A DNA stretch of 54,198 bases, taken from positions 1-54,198 of the forward strand of contig JAILEM010000230.1 in the NCBI GenBank assembly GCA_024687745.1. The letters are read 5' to 3'. The position numbers and the translations under genes were made by a program. The notes under the pieces are model-generated. The model ran no database searches. It saw only the letters and a list, made by a program, of their open reading frames with translations, and was not told the origin of the DNA. This document shows, piece by piece, positions 44,415 to 53,114 of this stretch. The stretch is from Lachnospiraceae bacterium. GTDB lineage: Bacteria; Bacillota; Clostridia; Lachnospirales; Lachnospiraceae. How positions within the stretch are numbered: the stretch's first letter is position 1; every line of letters starts with the position of its first letter.

Positions 44415-46825
44415 AAGCCTAGTAAAAATGTACTGACATCCATCCCCTCTGACTCAAGGGATACAGTGATCTCACCTGATTCAGAGGTTATATAATACGG
44501 GGTATTTAAGGCTTTTAAAGCTTCAAGAGTCTCTTTGTGAGGATGACCGTAGGAATTATCCACCCCGCAGGATATGGTTGACATAAGTGGAGAAATACAG
44601 GATAAGAATTCCAATGAAGAGGCTGTAGAAGAACCATGATGGGCGCATTTCAGATATGAGATGCGCCCTGTTTGATCTGAGATTTCTTTATTCTTAAGGA
44701 GATCGTTTTCGACACTTTTACTTATATCACCTGTAAAAAGAGCACTGAAGTTATCCCCGTACTCAAACTTAAGTACAAGGGAGTTATCATTTATGTCCCT
44801 TGATCTCCAGGAATCAGAACCCGATACATCAGGTGAGAGGCAGGTTATTCTTATGTCCTTTTGATCCTTAAAGGTTAATGTATCATCTGCATCCATATAT
44901 AAAACAGGGATATCTTTTGCCTTACAGGAGGAGAGCAGTGCCTCGTAGTTTTTATTTTCGGAAAAGGGGACTGCCTCTGAAAGGATGATACGGTCAGCCT
45001 TTATAACGCAGAGCTCATCATTAAGGAGCTCAAGTATCCCGTTTACATGATCTGAATCAAAATGAGAGATAAAGATAAGATCTATCTCTGATATGCCATG
45101 AGCCATAAGACAGGGTAATATCCTGTATTTCCCGACATTTTTAATATCCGTTGAGCCTGCGTCGATCAGGATAGTGGGCGTCTTCTTGCCATAGATAAGG
45201 GTACAGTCTCCCTGTCCGACGCTGATCGTATGAAGCTCTATGTCGGAGTCCGGACGGATTGAAATTATGTAAACTGATAACACGGGAATAAGAAGAATTA
45301 GTCTCAGTAAAAAACGCCGGTTTTTCTGATTAAAATAAAGGTTTTTTGAAGTGATGGCAGAAGAGAGGATAACAAAACAAGTTAACATAAAGTAGTATAT
45401 ACAGCACCGGATAACAGACGGCTTCCCGCAGACCCATATATTGCCCGGAATACCGGAGGAGATAAGGGCGAGCTTATCGTAAAGACTCAGGATAAGATGA
45501 ATGATACGGCTGCATAAGAGGCAGAGAGAATCTGTAACTGTGTATGGAAAACCCTTAAGAACTGAGGCTTCCGCAAGGGAAAGCGCAAGGTTTCCCAAAA
45601 CAGAGAGACCTACCCCAAGAAAGAGTAAAACAGACATAAGAGGGATCACAATAAGGTTACATAATGTTCCTATGAGGGATAATCTGAAGAAGGAATACTG
45701 GGTCACGGGAAGGGTGGCTAGCTGTATTGATAGAGAAAATATGAGGGAGGAAAGGATTTTTTTTCCAAAAGAGGTTATCAGATTGCCTTCGTCAGAAGAC
45801 AAAGTTATGTTAACTAATTTTGAGAGCAAGCCGAATATTGAGGGATAGATATAATTAATCCCCATTATTGCGGAAAAGGATAACAGAAAGCCGCTGTCAT
45901 AGAGATAATAGGGCTCTGTCAGGAGTATAAGGACAGCAGAGAGAGCGGCAGAAGACATAAGATCATAGGTACGTCCTATAAGACCTGCAAGGACTCCCAG
46001 AAGAAACATGATAAGAGCCCTTACGGAAGAGATCGAAAGTCCTGTCATCAGGCAGTAACAGATCATCACAAAGGATGCAAGGATCGATGATAAAAAGGGC
46101 TTTATGCCGAGCCTTTTAAGGAGGGAGAGAAGCATAAGGCCAAGTGTTGCTATGTGAAGGCCCGATAAAGAAAGAATATGTGAGATGGAGGCATTCTGAT
46201 AGCTCTCCTTTACCATACTGTCAAGCTCTGTCTTATCACCTAAGATAAGGGCGGATAAGGTGCCGGGGTCATTGTCTTTAAGATATGAGTGATATACCCT
46301 TTTTGTTCTTTCCTTAAGCTCATACAAAAAATCCCTTAATTCGGAATACTCCCTTGAGACGGCTATGATCCTTGAATCATAAAGCTTTCCGTATATGCCT
46401 CTTAGGGAATAATACTTCATTGCATCGAAATTCCCCGTATTGCAGGCTCTCTCATAGGGTGAAAAATTTCCTTTCACACAGACTCTTGAGCCGATCCTTG
46501 GAAGAGGGGAGGGATCCTTAAGGTAAACAGATATTTTTTTATTTAACCGTATTTCGCCTTTAGCATCACTCCCCTTTATACTGTAGCTTACATCTGAGAG
46601 AAGGAGCAGGGTTGAGGTTTCCTTTATCTCTTTTTTCTCAAGGATACCGGTTAAGGTAAGCTCTGTCCCCTCCCCTATATTGTCCGCAAAGGCAGATACA
46701 TTTGATAAGGAGTCAGACCCCCGGGTCAGTATATAGAGAAAGATGACAAAGATCAGGCAAAAGAGGCACATGGGCCGTCTGATATTTTTAATCAGGGATA
46801 TCGCGTGGATTTTTATCTTACGCAT
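44411..46825 (-). CDS. comEC: ComEC/Rec2 DNA-uptake channel
   Basis: This 804-aa protein has an N-terminal membrane region and soluble OB-like part, a multi-helix Competence domain (ILSLSGLHIATLGLMLLSL), and a C-terminal metallo-beta-lactamase-like domain with HFDSDHVNG and CAHHGSS motifs. It carries single-stranded DNA across the membrane. It overlaps comEA by 13 bp, so the two are coupled. The metal-binding motif is intact, suggesting a functional channel. It converges with fdhA with a 4-bp overlap. Confidence 0.94.
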   Translation of the reverse strand: MRKIKIHAISLIKNIRRPMCLFCLIFVIFLYILTRGSDSLSNVSAFADNIGEGTELTLTGILEKKEIKETSTLLLLSDVSYSIKGSDAKGEIRLNKKISVYLKDPSPLPRIGSRVCVKGNFSPYERACNTGNFDAMKYYSLRGIYGKLYDSRIIAVSREYSELRDFLYELKERTKRVYHSYLKDNDPGTLSALILGDKTELDSMVKESYQNASISHILSLSGLHIATLGLMLLSLLKRLGIKPFLSSILASFVMICYCLMTGLSISSVRALIMFLLGVLAGLIGRTYDLMSSAALSAVLILLTEPYYLYDSGFLLSFSAIMGINYIYPSIFGLLSKLVNITLSSDEGNLITSFGKKILSSLIFSLSIQLATLPVTQYSFFRLSLIGTLCNLIVIPLMSVLLFLGVGLSVLGNLALSLAEASVLKGFPYTVTDSLCLLCSRIIHLILSLYDKLALISSGIPGNIWVCGKPSVIRCCIYYFMLTCFVILSSAITSKNLYFNQKNRRFLLRLILLIPVLSVYIISIRPDSDIELHTISVGQGDCTLIYGKKTPTILIDAGSTDIKNVGKYRILPCLMAHGISEIDLIFISHFDSDHVNGILELLNDELCVIKADRIILSEAVPFSENKNYEALLSSCKAKDIPVLYMDADDTLTFKDQKDIRITCLSPDVSGSDSWRSRDINDNSLVLKFEYGDNFSALFTGDISKSVENDLLKNKEISDQTGRISYLKCAHHGSSTASSLEFLSCISPLMSTISCGVDNSYGHPHKETLEALKALNTPYYITSESGEITVSLESEGMDVSTFLLGF

Positions 46826-47628
46826 ATCTGATCCTTGATCTTATTGAACATACCCTCCTTGATCCCTGTTATGTTCATTATATCTTCGATAGAGTCAAAG
46901 CCCCCGTGTTCTTCCCTGTAGGCTATTATCTTATCTGCCTTTGCTTCTCCGATCCCGTTTAAGGTCATAAGCTCCGATCTGGAAGCGGTATTAATATTGA
47001 CCATACCGGTCGAGGAACTGCCGGAAGATGCAGCTGTAAGCAGGTTTAACCCTGAATCAGATGGCCCTTGTAAGGACGGAGTCTGGCCGTAGGATGGAGT
47101 TATGGGATTGAGTCCCGAATAAGATGAAGTATCTGAATTGACCGACCCGGTCTCTGAATATATATCTGAAACGGTAGGCACATAGATCATGGATCCGTCT
47201 ATAAGCGGTTCCGCAAGGTTTAAGCAGGAGGTTGCAGCGTCTGTGCTCATTCCCTTAGCTGCACTGATCGAGTCAATTATGCGTGAGCCCTCATCTAAAA
47301 CATATACGCCGGGCTCATTGACCGCACCGCATATATATACGGTTACGGTATGAACGCTCTCAGGCTCCTTATTATCTTCCACGATCATGCTGCCTGAACC
47401 CTTTTGCTGATCAGAATTATCCTGTGATCCATTCTCAGCCATTACATATACATTAGAAGCAGAGCCTTCCCCCTCAGACATTGAAATGTCATTTGGATAA
47501 TAGGAAGTCTCTGCACCCTGAAAGCTTTCATCCTCAAGTGCTATGAGTTCTCTGTCATCTTTACATCCCTGAATAAAAAAGATAAGTGATAGTGTGATAA
47601 ATATGGTTATCTTAAATCTTATATGCAT
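46813..47628 (-). CDS. comEA: ComEA-like DNA receptor, probable lipoprotein
   Basis: This 271-aa protein starts at 47628, 8 nt after GGAG, giving a signal peptide that ends LIFFIQGC, a lipobox. The middle is a SLBB domain (VTVYICGAVNEPGVY), and the end is a helix-hairpin-helix DNA-binding domain (VNINTASRSELMTLNGIGEA). ComEA binds incoming double-stranded DNA outside the membrane and feeds ComEC. The family is usually anchored by a transmembrane helix, so lipid anchoring is a variation. It precedes comEC in one operon, divergent from holA. Confidence 0.92.
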   Translation of the reverse strand: MHIRFKITIFITLSLIFFIQGCKDDRELIALEDESFQGAETSYYPNDISMSEGEGSASNVYVMAENGSQDNSDQQKGSGSMIVEDNKEPESVHTVTVYICGAVNEPGVYVLDEGSRIIDSISAAKGMSTDAATSCLNLAEPLIDGSMIYVPTVSDIYSETGSVNSDTSSYSGLNPITPSYGQTPSLQGPSDSGLNLLTAASSGSSSTGMVNINTASRSELMTLNGIGEAKADKIIAYREEHGGFDSIEDIMNITGIKEGMFNKIKDQICVR

Positions 47629-47688
47629 TACATAGTCTCCTTTCATCCCCACTGAAAAGCAACTATGTATATTTGTCCGTGGAAGATA

Positions 47689-47732
47689 TTATAACATAAA
47701 ATGCTGACGCTATGTTATAAAAATGCTATAAT
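47689..47732. promoter_or_regulatory. Perfect palindrome and promoters between comEA and holA
   Basis: TTATAACATA (47689-47698) and TATGTTATAA (47711-47720) are exact inverted repeats 12 bp apart. On the plus strand the holA extended -10 (TGCTATAAT, TATAAT at 47727-47732) follows at once, with a CTGACG -35 candidate (47704-47709) inside the loop; on the minus strand a TATAAT lies within the left arm. A dimeric regulator binding here could control holA, comEA or both. Confidence 0.65.
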
Positions 47733-47739
47733 TGATGCC

Positions 47740-48834
47740 ATGAAAAGTATTTCAGAGGATATAAAGAACAATTCATACAGTAAGGTATACCTCATAACAG
47801 GGACTGAATCCTACTTAAGGCAGCAGGCAAAGACCAGGCTGAAGAACGCTCTCTGCTCACCTGACGATAACCTGAATTTTGCCGAATACAGGGGAAAGGA
47901 TCCCGATATCTCCGAGATAATAGACTTTGCAAATACCCTGCCCTTTCTTGCTGAGAAAAGGGTACTTATCATAGAAGAAACAAATCTCTTCAGGGTCTAT
48001 GGAGCTTCATCCGACAGTGAGGAAGATGAGGATGGAGGAAGTGATGATACGGAGGATGAGGAGGATGAGGATAATACTGATGAGGGAAATATGAAGGGTG
48101 CGCTCGCAGCCTTTATAAAAGACATTCCGGAGACTGCCTGTATGATCTTTGTACAGGAAAGCGTGGACAAAAGAGGAAGCATATACAAGGCAATAAAGAA
48201 GGCAGGAAGGGTAGTAGAGCTTAACCTTCCGGGCGATAAGGATATTGAAAACTGGATCATAAGCAGGGTGAAGGGTGCATCCCTTCAGATAAGAAGAAGT
48301 GCTCTTGATATGTTCATGCTCCGGGTGCCAAGGGATCTTGAAACAATGAACCAGGAGCTTGAAAAGCTTATATGCTACTGCCTTGATAAGGGAGAGATAG
48401 ACAGCGAAGATGTAAAGGCTGTCTGTACCGAAAGGATAGAGGATAAGGTTTTTGACATGATAAACTTCATAGTGGAAAAAAACAGGCACGATGCTCTGCT
48501 TAAGTACTATGATATGCTTGCCTTAAAGACCCATCCCCGCAAGATACTTTCACTTGTCGAAGGCCAGTTTTCAAGGATACTGACAATTAAAGCCCTCACA
48601 AGGGACGGGTTATCCCAGGAAGAGATAAAGCAAAAGCTCTCGCTCCATCCCTATGCTGTAAAGATGAGCGTAAAAAACGGGCAAAAGTATACATTTTCAC
48701 AGCTCAGGGCCATACTTGAAAGATGTGCGGAGTATGAGAGGATGATCAATCAGGGACTTATGGATAACAGGATGAGTCTTGAGGTTCTGATAGCCGAGCT
48801 TACGGAGAATGAAAGGGAAGAAAAGACAGACTGA
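47740..48834 (+). CDS. holA: DNA polymerase III delta subunit
   Basis: This 364-aa clamp-loader subunit opens the sliding clamp. It has VYLITGTESYLRQQAK near the start, the LPFLAEKRVLIIEE segment, RGSIYKAIKKAGRVVEL, and a C-terminal domain with HPYAVKMSVKNGQKY. An acidic, low-complexity insert of about 30 residues (about 89-118) lies in the N-terminal ATPase-like domain; it is not usual. I choose the ATG at 47740 because the upstream frame runs into the promoter. There is no ribosome site, and TATAAT ends 7 nt before the ATG, suggesting a leaderless transcript. Confidence 0.92.
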   Translation: MKSISEDIKNNSYSKVYLITGTESYLRQQAKTRLKNALCSPDDNLNFAEYRGKDPDISEIIDFANTLPFLAEKRVLIIEETNLFRVYGASSDSEEDEDGGSDDTEDEEDEDNTDEGNMKGALAAFIKDIPETACMIFVQESVDKRGSIYKAIKKAGRVVELNLPGDKDIENWIISRVKGASLQIRRSALDMFMLRVPRDLETMNQELEKLICYCLDKGEIDSEDVKAVCTERIEDKVFDMINFIVEKNRHDALLKYYDMLALKTHPRKILSLVEGQFSRILTIKALTRDGLSQEEIKQKLSLHPYAVKMSVKNGQKYTFSQLRAILERCAEYERMINQGLMDNRMSLEVLIAELTENEREEKTD

Positions 48835-48870
48835 TAGGTTTTGACGGATCAGGGCTTAAGTCGGTTTGGA

Positions 48871-48898
48871 TTGCATTTTTTTCGGTTTATGATATACT
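48871..48898 (+). promoter_or_regulatory. Sigma-A promoter for the SEC-C gene
   Basis: TTGCAT (48871-48876), a 16-bp spacer and TATACT (48893-48898) lie about 60 bp before the next start codon. Confidence 0.55.
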
Positions 48899-48958
48899 AT
48901 TGCTTGTGTTTTATCAAAAAAGAAGTATAAATTTATCTGACATATAAGGAGACATGTT

Positions 48959-49468
48959 ATGGCACTGCTTGATAAATGGAAAGATATGGCATATTCCGCT
49001 ACGGAGGATAAAAAGAAGCTTCAGGATCTCTGGACGGAATATTTTCAGAAGGAAAAGGAAATATATATTGAGCTTTTAAAGGATCCCGATGTTAAGGTAG
49101 AGGGAACGGTATCAGAGCTTGCCGAAAAGTACGGCGTTGATATAATGACCATGACCGGATTCCTTGATGGCATCAATGACAGCCTTGTAGAGAAGAATCC
49201 CATAGATGATATGGAAGAGGATACGAAGGTAAACCTCGGCTTTGACAAAGAGCTTCTGTATAAAAACATGGTGGCTGCCCAGGCTGACTGGCTGTACGGT
49301 CTTGAGGAATGGGATGCGATCTTTGATAAGGAGACTCAGGAGAGATTATATAAGGAACAGAAAAAGTCCATGACCTACAGGAGAGAGGGTAAGAAGATAG
49401 GAAGAAACGACCCCTGTCCCTGCGGATCGGGCAAGAAGTATAAGAACTGCTGCGGAGCAAGACATTAA
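48959..49468 (+). CDS. SEC-C motif protein
   Basis: This 169-aa protein has an N-terminal helical region with unknown function and ends in a zinc-binding SEC-C motif, [19 protein letters not shown], as at the end of SecA. The motif may bind ribosomes or SecB-like partners. ATATAAGGAGACATGTT precedes the start. It is 94 bp upstream of thrS, with a long hairpin in between. Confidence 0.85.
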   Translation: MALLDKWKDMAYSATEDKKKLQDLWTEYFQKEKEIYIELLKDPDVKVEGTVSELAEKYGVDIMTMTGFLDGINDSLVEKNPIDDMEEDTKVNLGFDKELLYKNMVAAQADWLYGLEEWDAIFDKETQERLYKEQKKSMTYRREGKKIGRNDPCPCGSGKKYKNCCGARH

Positions 49469-49474
49469 CGGACG

Positions 49475-49524
49475 GATCATACAAGGCTTTCTGTAAAGAG
49501 ATTCTCTGGCAGAAAGCTTTGATC
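49475..49524 (+). other. Long hairpin in the thrS leader
   Basis: An extended stem pairs GATCA (49475-49479) with TGATC (49520-49524) and GCTTTCTG (49486-49493) with CAGAAAGC (49510-49517), with an inner AGAG-ATT-CTCT hairpin. No T-run follows, so it is not a clear terminator, and no T-box consensus is present. It may be a translational control element for thrS or a 3' end for the SEC-C mRNA. Confidence 0.6.
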
Positions 49525-49562
49525 AATTATAAGAAAAAATAAAAATAAGAAAGGAGAATGTT

Positions 49563-51488
49563 ATGAAAATCACTCTTAAAGACGGCTCTGTAAAAGAGTA
49601 TCAAAATGAAATGACAGTGATTGGAATTGCAAAGGACCTCAGTGAAGGTCTTGCACGTGTTGCATGTGCGGGTGAAGTAAACGGTGAAAGAGTGGATCTT
49701 CGAACTACGATCGACAAGGATTGTGAGTTAAGCATTCTGACCTTTGATGATAAAGGTGGCCGGGATGCTTTCCGGCACACTACAGCGCACATAATGGCGC
49801 AGGCTATAAAGAGGATCTATCCGAACGCTATGTTATCGATAGGACCTTCGATCGATGACGGTTTTTATTATGATATCGAGTTTGAGGAATCGGTTTCGGA
49901 GGCTGATTTTGAAAAGATCGAAGCCGAGATGAAGAAGATCGTAAAAGAGGATCTTCCTATTGAAAGATTCACAATGGAAAGAAAAGAAGCTATAGAATAC
50001 TTTAAGGGATTAAACGAGCCCTATAAGGTAGAGCTTATTCAGGATCTTCCCGAGGATGCAGAGCTTAGCTTCTATAAGCAGGGAGAATTCACAGACCTCT
50101 GTGCGGGTCCCCATCTTATGAGCACTAAACCCGTAAAGGCCTTTAAGCTCATGAAGATAGCCGGAGCATACTGGAGAGGTAATTCCGATAACAAGATGTT
50201 GACAAGGATCTACGGAACCTCCTATACAAAGGCCTCAGATCTTGAGGAATATATAAGAAGGCTTGAAGAGGCACAGAAGAGGGATCACAGAAGGATAGGA
50301 AAAGAGATGAAGCTCTTTATGTTTTCCGATGAGGGTCCGGGATTCCCGTTCTTTCTGCCAAAGGGCATGCTTTTGAGAAATGAGCTTATGAAGTACTGGA
50401 GAGAGATCCATTACAGGAACGGTTATGAGGAGATAGAGACTCCGGTTATGCTAAACCAGTCCTTGTGGATCACCTCAGGACACTGGGATCACTACGGAGA
50501 GAACATGTATACATCGACTATCGATGATGAGACATTCTGTATTAAGCCCATGAACTGTCCGGGTTCCATACTTGTCTACAAGAATGAACCAAGGTCCTAT
50601 AAGGATCTTCCGTTGAGATATGCAGAGGTCGGACTCGTCCACAGACATGAGAAGTCAGGTGCTCTTCACGGTCTTATGAGGGTAAGAGCCTTCCATCAGG
50701 ATGATGCTCATGAATTTATCTCAATGGATCAGGTGGATTCAGAGGTTGCCCATATAGTAAGGCTCATAAACGAGGTTTATGAGAAGCTTGAATTCAAATA
50801 TCATATAGAGCTCTCGACAATGCCTGAGGATCACATGGGATCTTTGGAGGATTGGGAGAAGGCGACAGAGGGTCTTAAGAGATCACTTGAGAATCTTGGT
50901 CTTGAGTATGAGATAAACGAGGGAGACGGAGCCTTCTACGGACCAAAGATCGATTTCCATCTTGAGGACTGCATAGGAAGGACCTGGCAGTGCGGAACGA
51001 TACAGCTTGATTTCCAGCTTCCGCAGAACTTTGACCTTAAATATATAGGACCCGACGGAGCAGAGCATATGCCTGTTATGATACACAGAGTCGTATTCGG
51101 TTCGGTAGAGAGGTTTATCGGAGTGCTTACGGAAAACTGTGCCGGCAAATTCCCTACCTGGCTTTCACCTGTTCAGGTAAAGGTACTGCCTATCTCGGAT
51201 AAATTCATGGATTACTCAAAGGGAGTTCTCGAGAAGCTAAGGGATGCAGGTATAAGGGCAGAGCTTGACGACAGATCCGAAAAGATAGGTTATAAGATAA
51301 GGGAAGCAAGACTTGAAAGGGTTCCCTATATGCTGATCCTTGGACAGAAGGAGGAGGAAGCGGGATTGATATCTGTAAGGAGCCGTTTTAAGGGCGATGA
51401 AGGACAGAAGGACCTTAATGATTTTATAAAGGATATAAGCGAAGAGATCGCAAAAAGAGAAAACCGCAAGATAGAGGTTGAGGAATAA
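49563..51488 (+). CDS. thrS: Threonyl-tRNA synthetase
   Basis: This 641-aa class II enzyme charges tRNA-Thr. It has a TGS domain, then an editing domain (HTTAHIMAQAI with the HxxxH pattern and a downstream DLCAGPH), and a catalytic core with PFFLPKGML, MNCPGSILVYK, RHEKSGALHGLMRVR and VMIHRVVFGSVERFIG. The zinc ligands (Cys in MNCPG, His in HRHE, and His in MIHR) are present. The C-terminal anticodon domain is complete. AGAAAGGAGAATGTT precedes the ATG. No T-box lies upstream. Confidence 0.98.
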   Translation: MKITLKDGSVKEYQNEMTVIGIAKDLSEGLARVACAGEVNGERVDLRTTIDKDCELSILTFDDKGGRDAFRHTTAHIMAQAIKRIYPNAMLSIGPSIDDGFYYDIEFEESVSEADFEKIEAEMKKIVKEDLPIERFTMERKEAIEYFKGLNEPYKVELIQDLPEDAELSFYKQGEFTDLCAGPHLMSTKPVKAFKLMKIAGAYWRGNSDNKMLTRIYGTSYTKASDLEEYIRRLEEAQKRDHRRIGKEMKLFMFSDEGPGFPFFLPKGMLLRNELMKYWREIHYRNGYEEIETPVMLNQSLWITSGHWDHYGENMYTSTIDDETFCIKPMNCPGSILVYKNEPRSYKDLPLRYAEVGLVHRHEKSGALHGLMRVRAFHQDDAHEFISMDQVDSEVAHIVRLINEVYEKLEFKYHIELSTMPEDHMGSLEDWEKATEGLKRSLENLGLEYEINEGDGAFYGPKIDFHLEDCIGRTWQCGTIQLDFQLPQNFDLKYIGPDGAEHMPVMIHRVVFGSVERFIGVLTENCAGKFPTWLSPVQVKVLPISDKFMDYSKGVLEKLRDAGIRAELDDRSEKIGYKIREARLERVPYMLILGQKEEEAGLISVRSRFKGDEGQKDLNDFIKDISEEIAKRENRKIEVEE

Positions 51489-51498
51489 CTTATTTTTC

Positions 51499-51527
51499 TT
51501 GACAGGTTAAAAGGGATATGTTATCGT
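51499..51527 (+). promoter_or_regulatory. Promoter of the infC-rpmI-rplT operon
   Basis: TTGACA (51499-51504), a 17-bp spacer and TATCGT (51522-51527) lie just after the thrS stop. Transcription would begin near 51534, giving a leader of about 240 nt. Confidence 0.7.
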
Positions 51528-51533
51528 ATCCAT

Positions 51534-51776
51534 TGTGTGTTGGAGACAACAAGCAGAGTATAGATCAGACACTCTCACCCCGAGACTTTGAAAAAATGTT
51601 ACCGGGCGTACATAGCTCCATTACCGATGATGAATTTTGGGATTATCATGTGAAGGTCCTTGAGGACTTATCATAAGGACGGTAATGGTAAAAATGTGAT
51701 TAGGTGGATGATCTGTACGATCATCCACTTTTTAGTTTTTATCAATCTTTTGCATTCGAAACGGAGGTATACGACA
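51534..51776 (+). ncRNA. Structured infC leader with attenuator (L20-type autoregulatory leader)
   Basis: The leader begins with a TGTTG-GAGA-CAACA hairpin near 51540 and contains a long-range stem CATTACCG with CGGTAATG (about 51624-51685). It ends with a perfect 10-bp hairpin (51704-51713 with 51719-51728) followed by TTTTTAGTTTTT, a classic intrinsic terminator about 35 bp before the infC ribosome site. This fits Firmicutes L20 leaders, where excess ribosomal protein L20 favours termination. Exact structure was not folded by computer. Confidence 0.75.
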
Positions 51777-52286
51777 ATTAGCGATTTAATGATCAATGAA
51801 CAAATCAGAGATAAGGAAGTCCGTGTTATCGGCGAGGACGGACAGCAGCTTGGGATAATGCCGGTAAAGGAGGCACTTGCACTTGCTGAGGAAGCGGGGG
51901 TTGATCTTGTAAAGATAGCACCCGGAGCACAGCCACCTGTGTGCAGGATCATTGATTACGGCAAGTTCAAATATGAGCAGACCCGTAAGGAAAAGGAAGC
52001 TAAGAAGAAGCAGAAGACAATAGAGATCAAAGAGATCCGCATGTCACCGAATATTGACACAAACGATCTGAATACCAAGATCGCAGCGGCCAGAAAGTTC
52101 TTATCAAAGGGAGACAGAGTGAAGGTAACCCTTCGTTTCAGGGGACGTGAGATGGCCCATATGCAGAACAGCAAGTATATCTTGGATGATTTTGCGGAAA
52201 GCTTATCGGATATCGCCACAGTCGATAAAGCTCCCAAGGTAGAGGGAAGGACTATGACGATGTTCCTTTCGGAAAAACGAGGATGA
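51777..52286 (+). CDS. infC: Translation initiation factor IF-3, probable AUU start
   Basis: This protein of 169 residues matches IF-3: ISDLMINEQIRDKEVRVIG, then PPVCRIIDYGKFKYEQ and VTLRFRGREMAH. I choose ATT at 51777 as the start: it is 9 nt after GGAGG, fits the usual N-terminus, and AUU is used for infC in E. coli and B. subtilis as an autoregulatory device. The first in-frame ATG (51789) lies too far from the ribosome site. A longer frame starting at 51660 would run through the terminator hairpin. IF-3 checks start-codon pairing on the 30S subunit. Confidence 0.9.
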   Translation: MSDLMINEQIRDKEVRVIGEDGQQLGIMPVKEALALAEEAGVDLVKIAPGAQPPVCRIIDYGKFKYEQTRKEKEAKKKQKTIEIKEIRMSPNIDTNDLNTKIAAARKFLSKGDRVKVTLRFRGREMAHMQNSKYILDDFAESLSDIATVDKAPKVEGRTMTMFLSEKRG

Positions 52287-52325
52287 TCAATGCATAAAAA
52301 AATAAAGCTTTAGGAGGAAAGAACC

Positions 52326-52523
52326 ATGGCAAAGATGAAGACCAACAGATCAGCAGCAAAACGTTTCAAGGTTACCGGAACGGGAAAGTTAAAGAGAAAT
52401 AAGGCATACAGGCGTCATATACTGACCAAGAAGACTACAAAGAACAAGAGAAACTTAAGAAAAGCTGTTATGACAGATGAGACCAATGTAGCTAATATGA
52501 AGAAGATATGCCCTTATTTATAA
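52326..52523 (+). CDS. rpmI: 50S ribosomal protein L35
   Basis: This 65-aa basic protein begins [20 protein letters not shown] and contains [14 protein letters not shown], typical of L35. TAGGAGGAAAGAACC lies before the ATG. It follows infC by 39 bp and precedes rplT, the normal operon order. Confidence 0.97.
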   Translation: MAKMKTNRSAAKRFKVTGTGKLKRNKAYRRHILTKKTTKNKRNLRKAVMTDETNVANMKKICPYL

Positions 52524-52576
52524 TTAGTTAAAGGCGGTTAAATTGAATAAAAACCTGAATTTAGGAGGATATAGAA

Positions 52577-52933
52577 ATGGCAAGAATTAAAGGCGGATTA
52601 AACGCTAAGAAGAAACATAACAGAGTACTTAAGTTGGCAAAAGGATACAGAGGAGCCCGTTCAAAGCAGTACAGAATAGCCAAGCAGTCTGTAATGAGAG
52701 CACTTGCTTCCTCATATGCGGGAAGAAAAGAGAGAAAGCGTCAGTTCAGACGTTTATGGATAGCAAGAATAAATGCGGCAGCAAGACTTAACGGACTTTC
52801 ATATTCAAAGTTCATGTATGGACTTAAGCTTGCAGAGATAGATATCAACAGAAAGATGCTTGCGGAGATGGCAGTTAATGATCCTGAAGGATTTACAACT
52901 CTTGCAGATATAGCAAAGGATAAGATCGCTTAA
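52577..52933 (+). CDS. rplT: 50S ribosomal protein L20
   Basis: This 118-aa protein has the L20 sequence: [19 protein letters not shown], then [11 protein letters not shown] and [14 protein letters not shown]20 is an early assembly protein and the likely autoregulator of this operon through the leader at 51534-51776. AGGAGG precedes the ATG. A terminator follows. Confidence 0.98.
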   Translation: MARIKGGLNAKKKHNRVLKLAKGYRGARSKQYRIAKQSVMRALASSYAGRKERKRQFRRLWIARINAAARLNGLSYSKFMYGLKLAEIDINRKMLAEMAVNDPEGFTTLADIAKDKIA

Positions 52934-52973
52934 AAATAAAGTTCTGTTGACCGTTATAAACGGATAGGAGATT

Positions 52974-53018
52974 AAACAGGCACGGGGGAGAGGATTCTTC
53001 TGTGCCTGTTTTGTCTTT
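52974..53018 (+). terminator. Rho-independent terminator of the infC operon
   Basis: AAACAGGCAC (52974-52983) pairs with GTGCCTGTTT (53002-53011), and a T-rich tail TTGTCTTTT follows. Confidence 0.85.
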
Positions 53019-53114
53019 TATGCTGTAACGATACTATCGGAAGGGTACATGGCCGGGATATTATCCGGTCTCCGGTTTCCATATGATGGTTAAGGCTCCT
53101 GAAAGGATTTGTAT

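Noticed and set aside
45501-45848. Plus-strand ORF of 115 codons inside comEC
   Set aside because: Antisense to a strongly supported gene, with no recognisable motif or ribosome site.
49469-49562. T-box riboswitch upstream of thrS
   Set aside because: The region is only 94 bp and has no T-box consensus or specifier-type structure.
51660-51776. N-terminal extension of IF-3 from an upstream start at 51660
   Set aside because: It would translate through the attenuator hairpin and add 39 residues not seen in IF-3 proteins.
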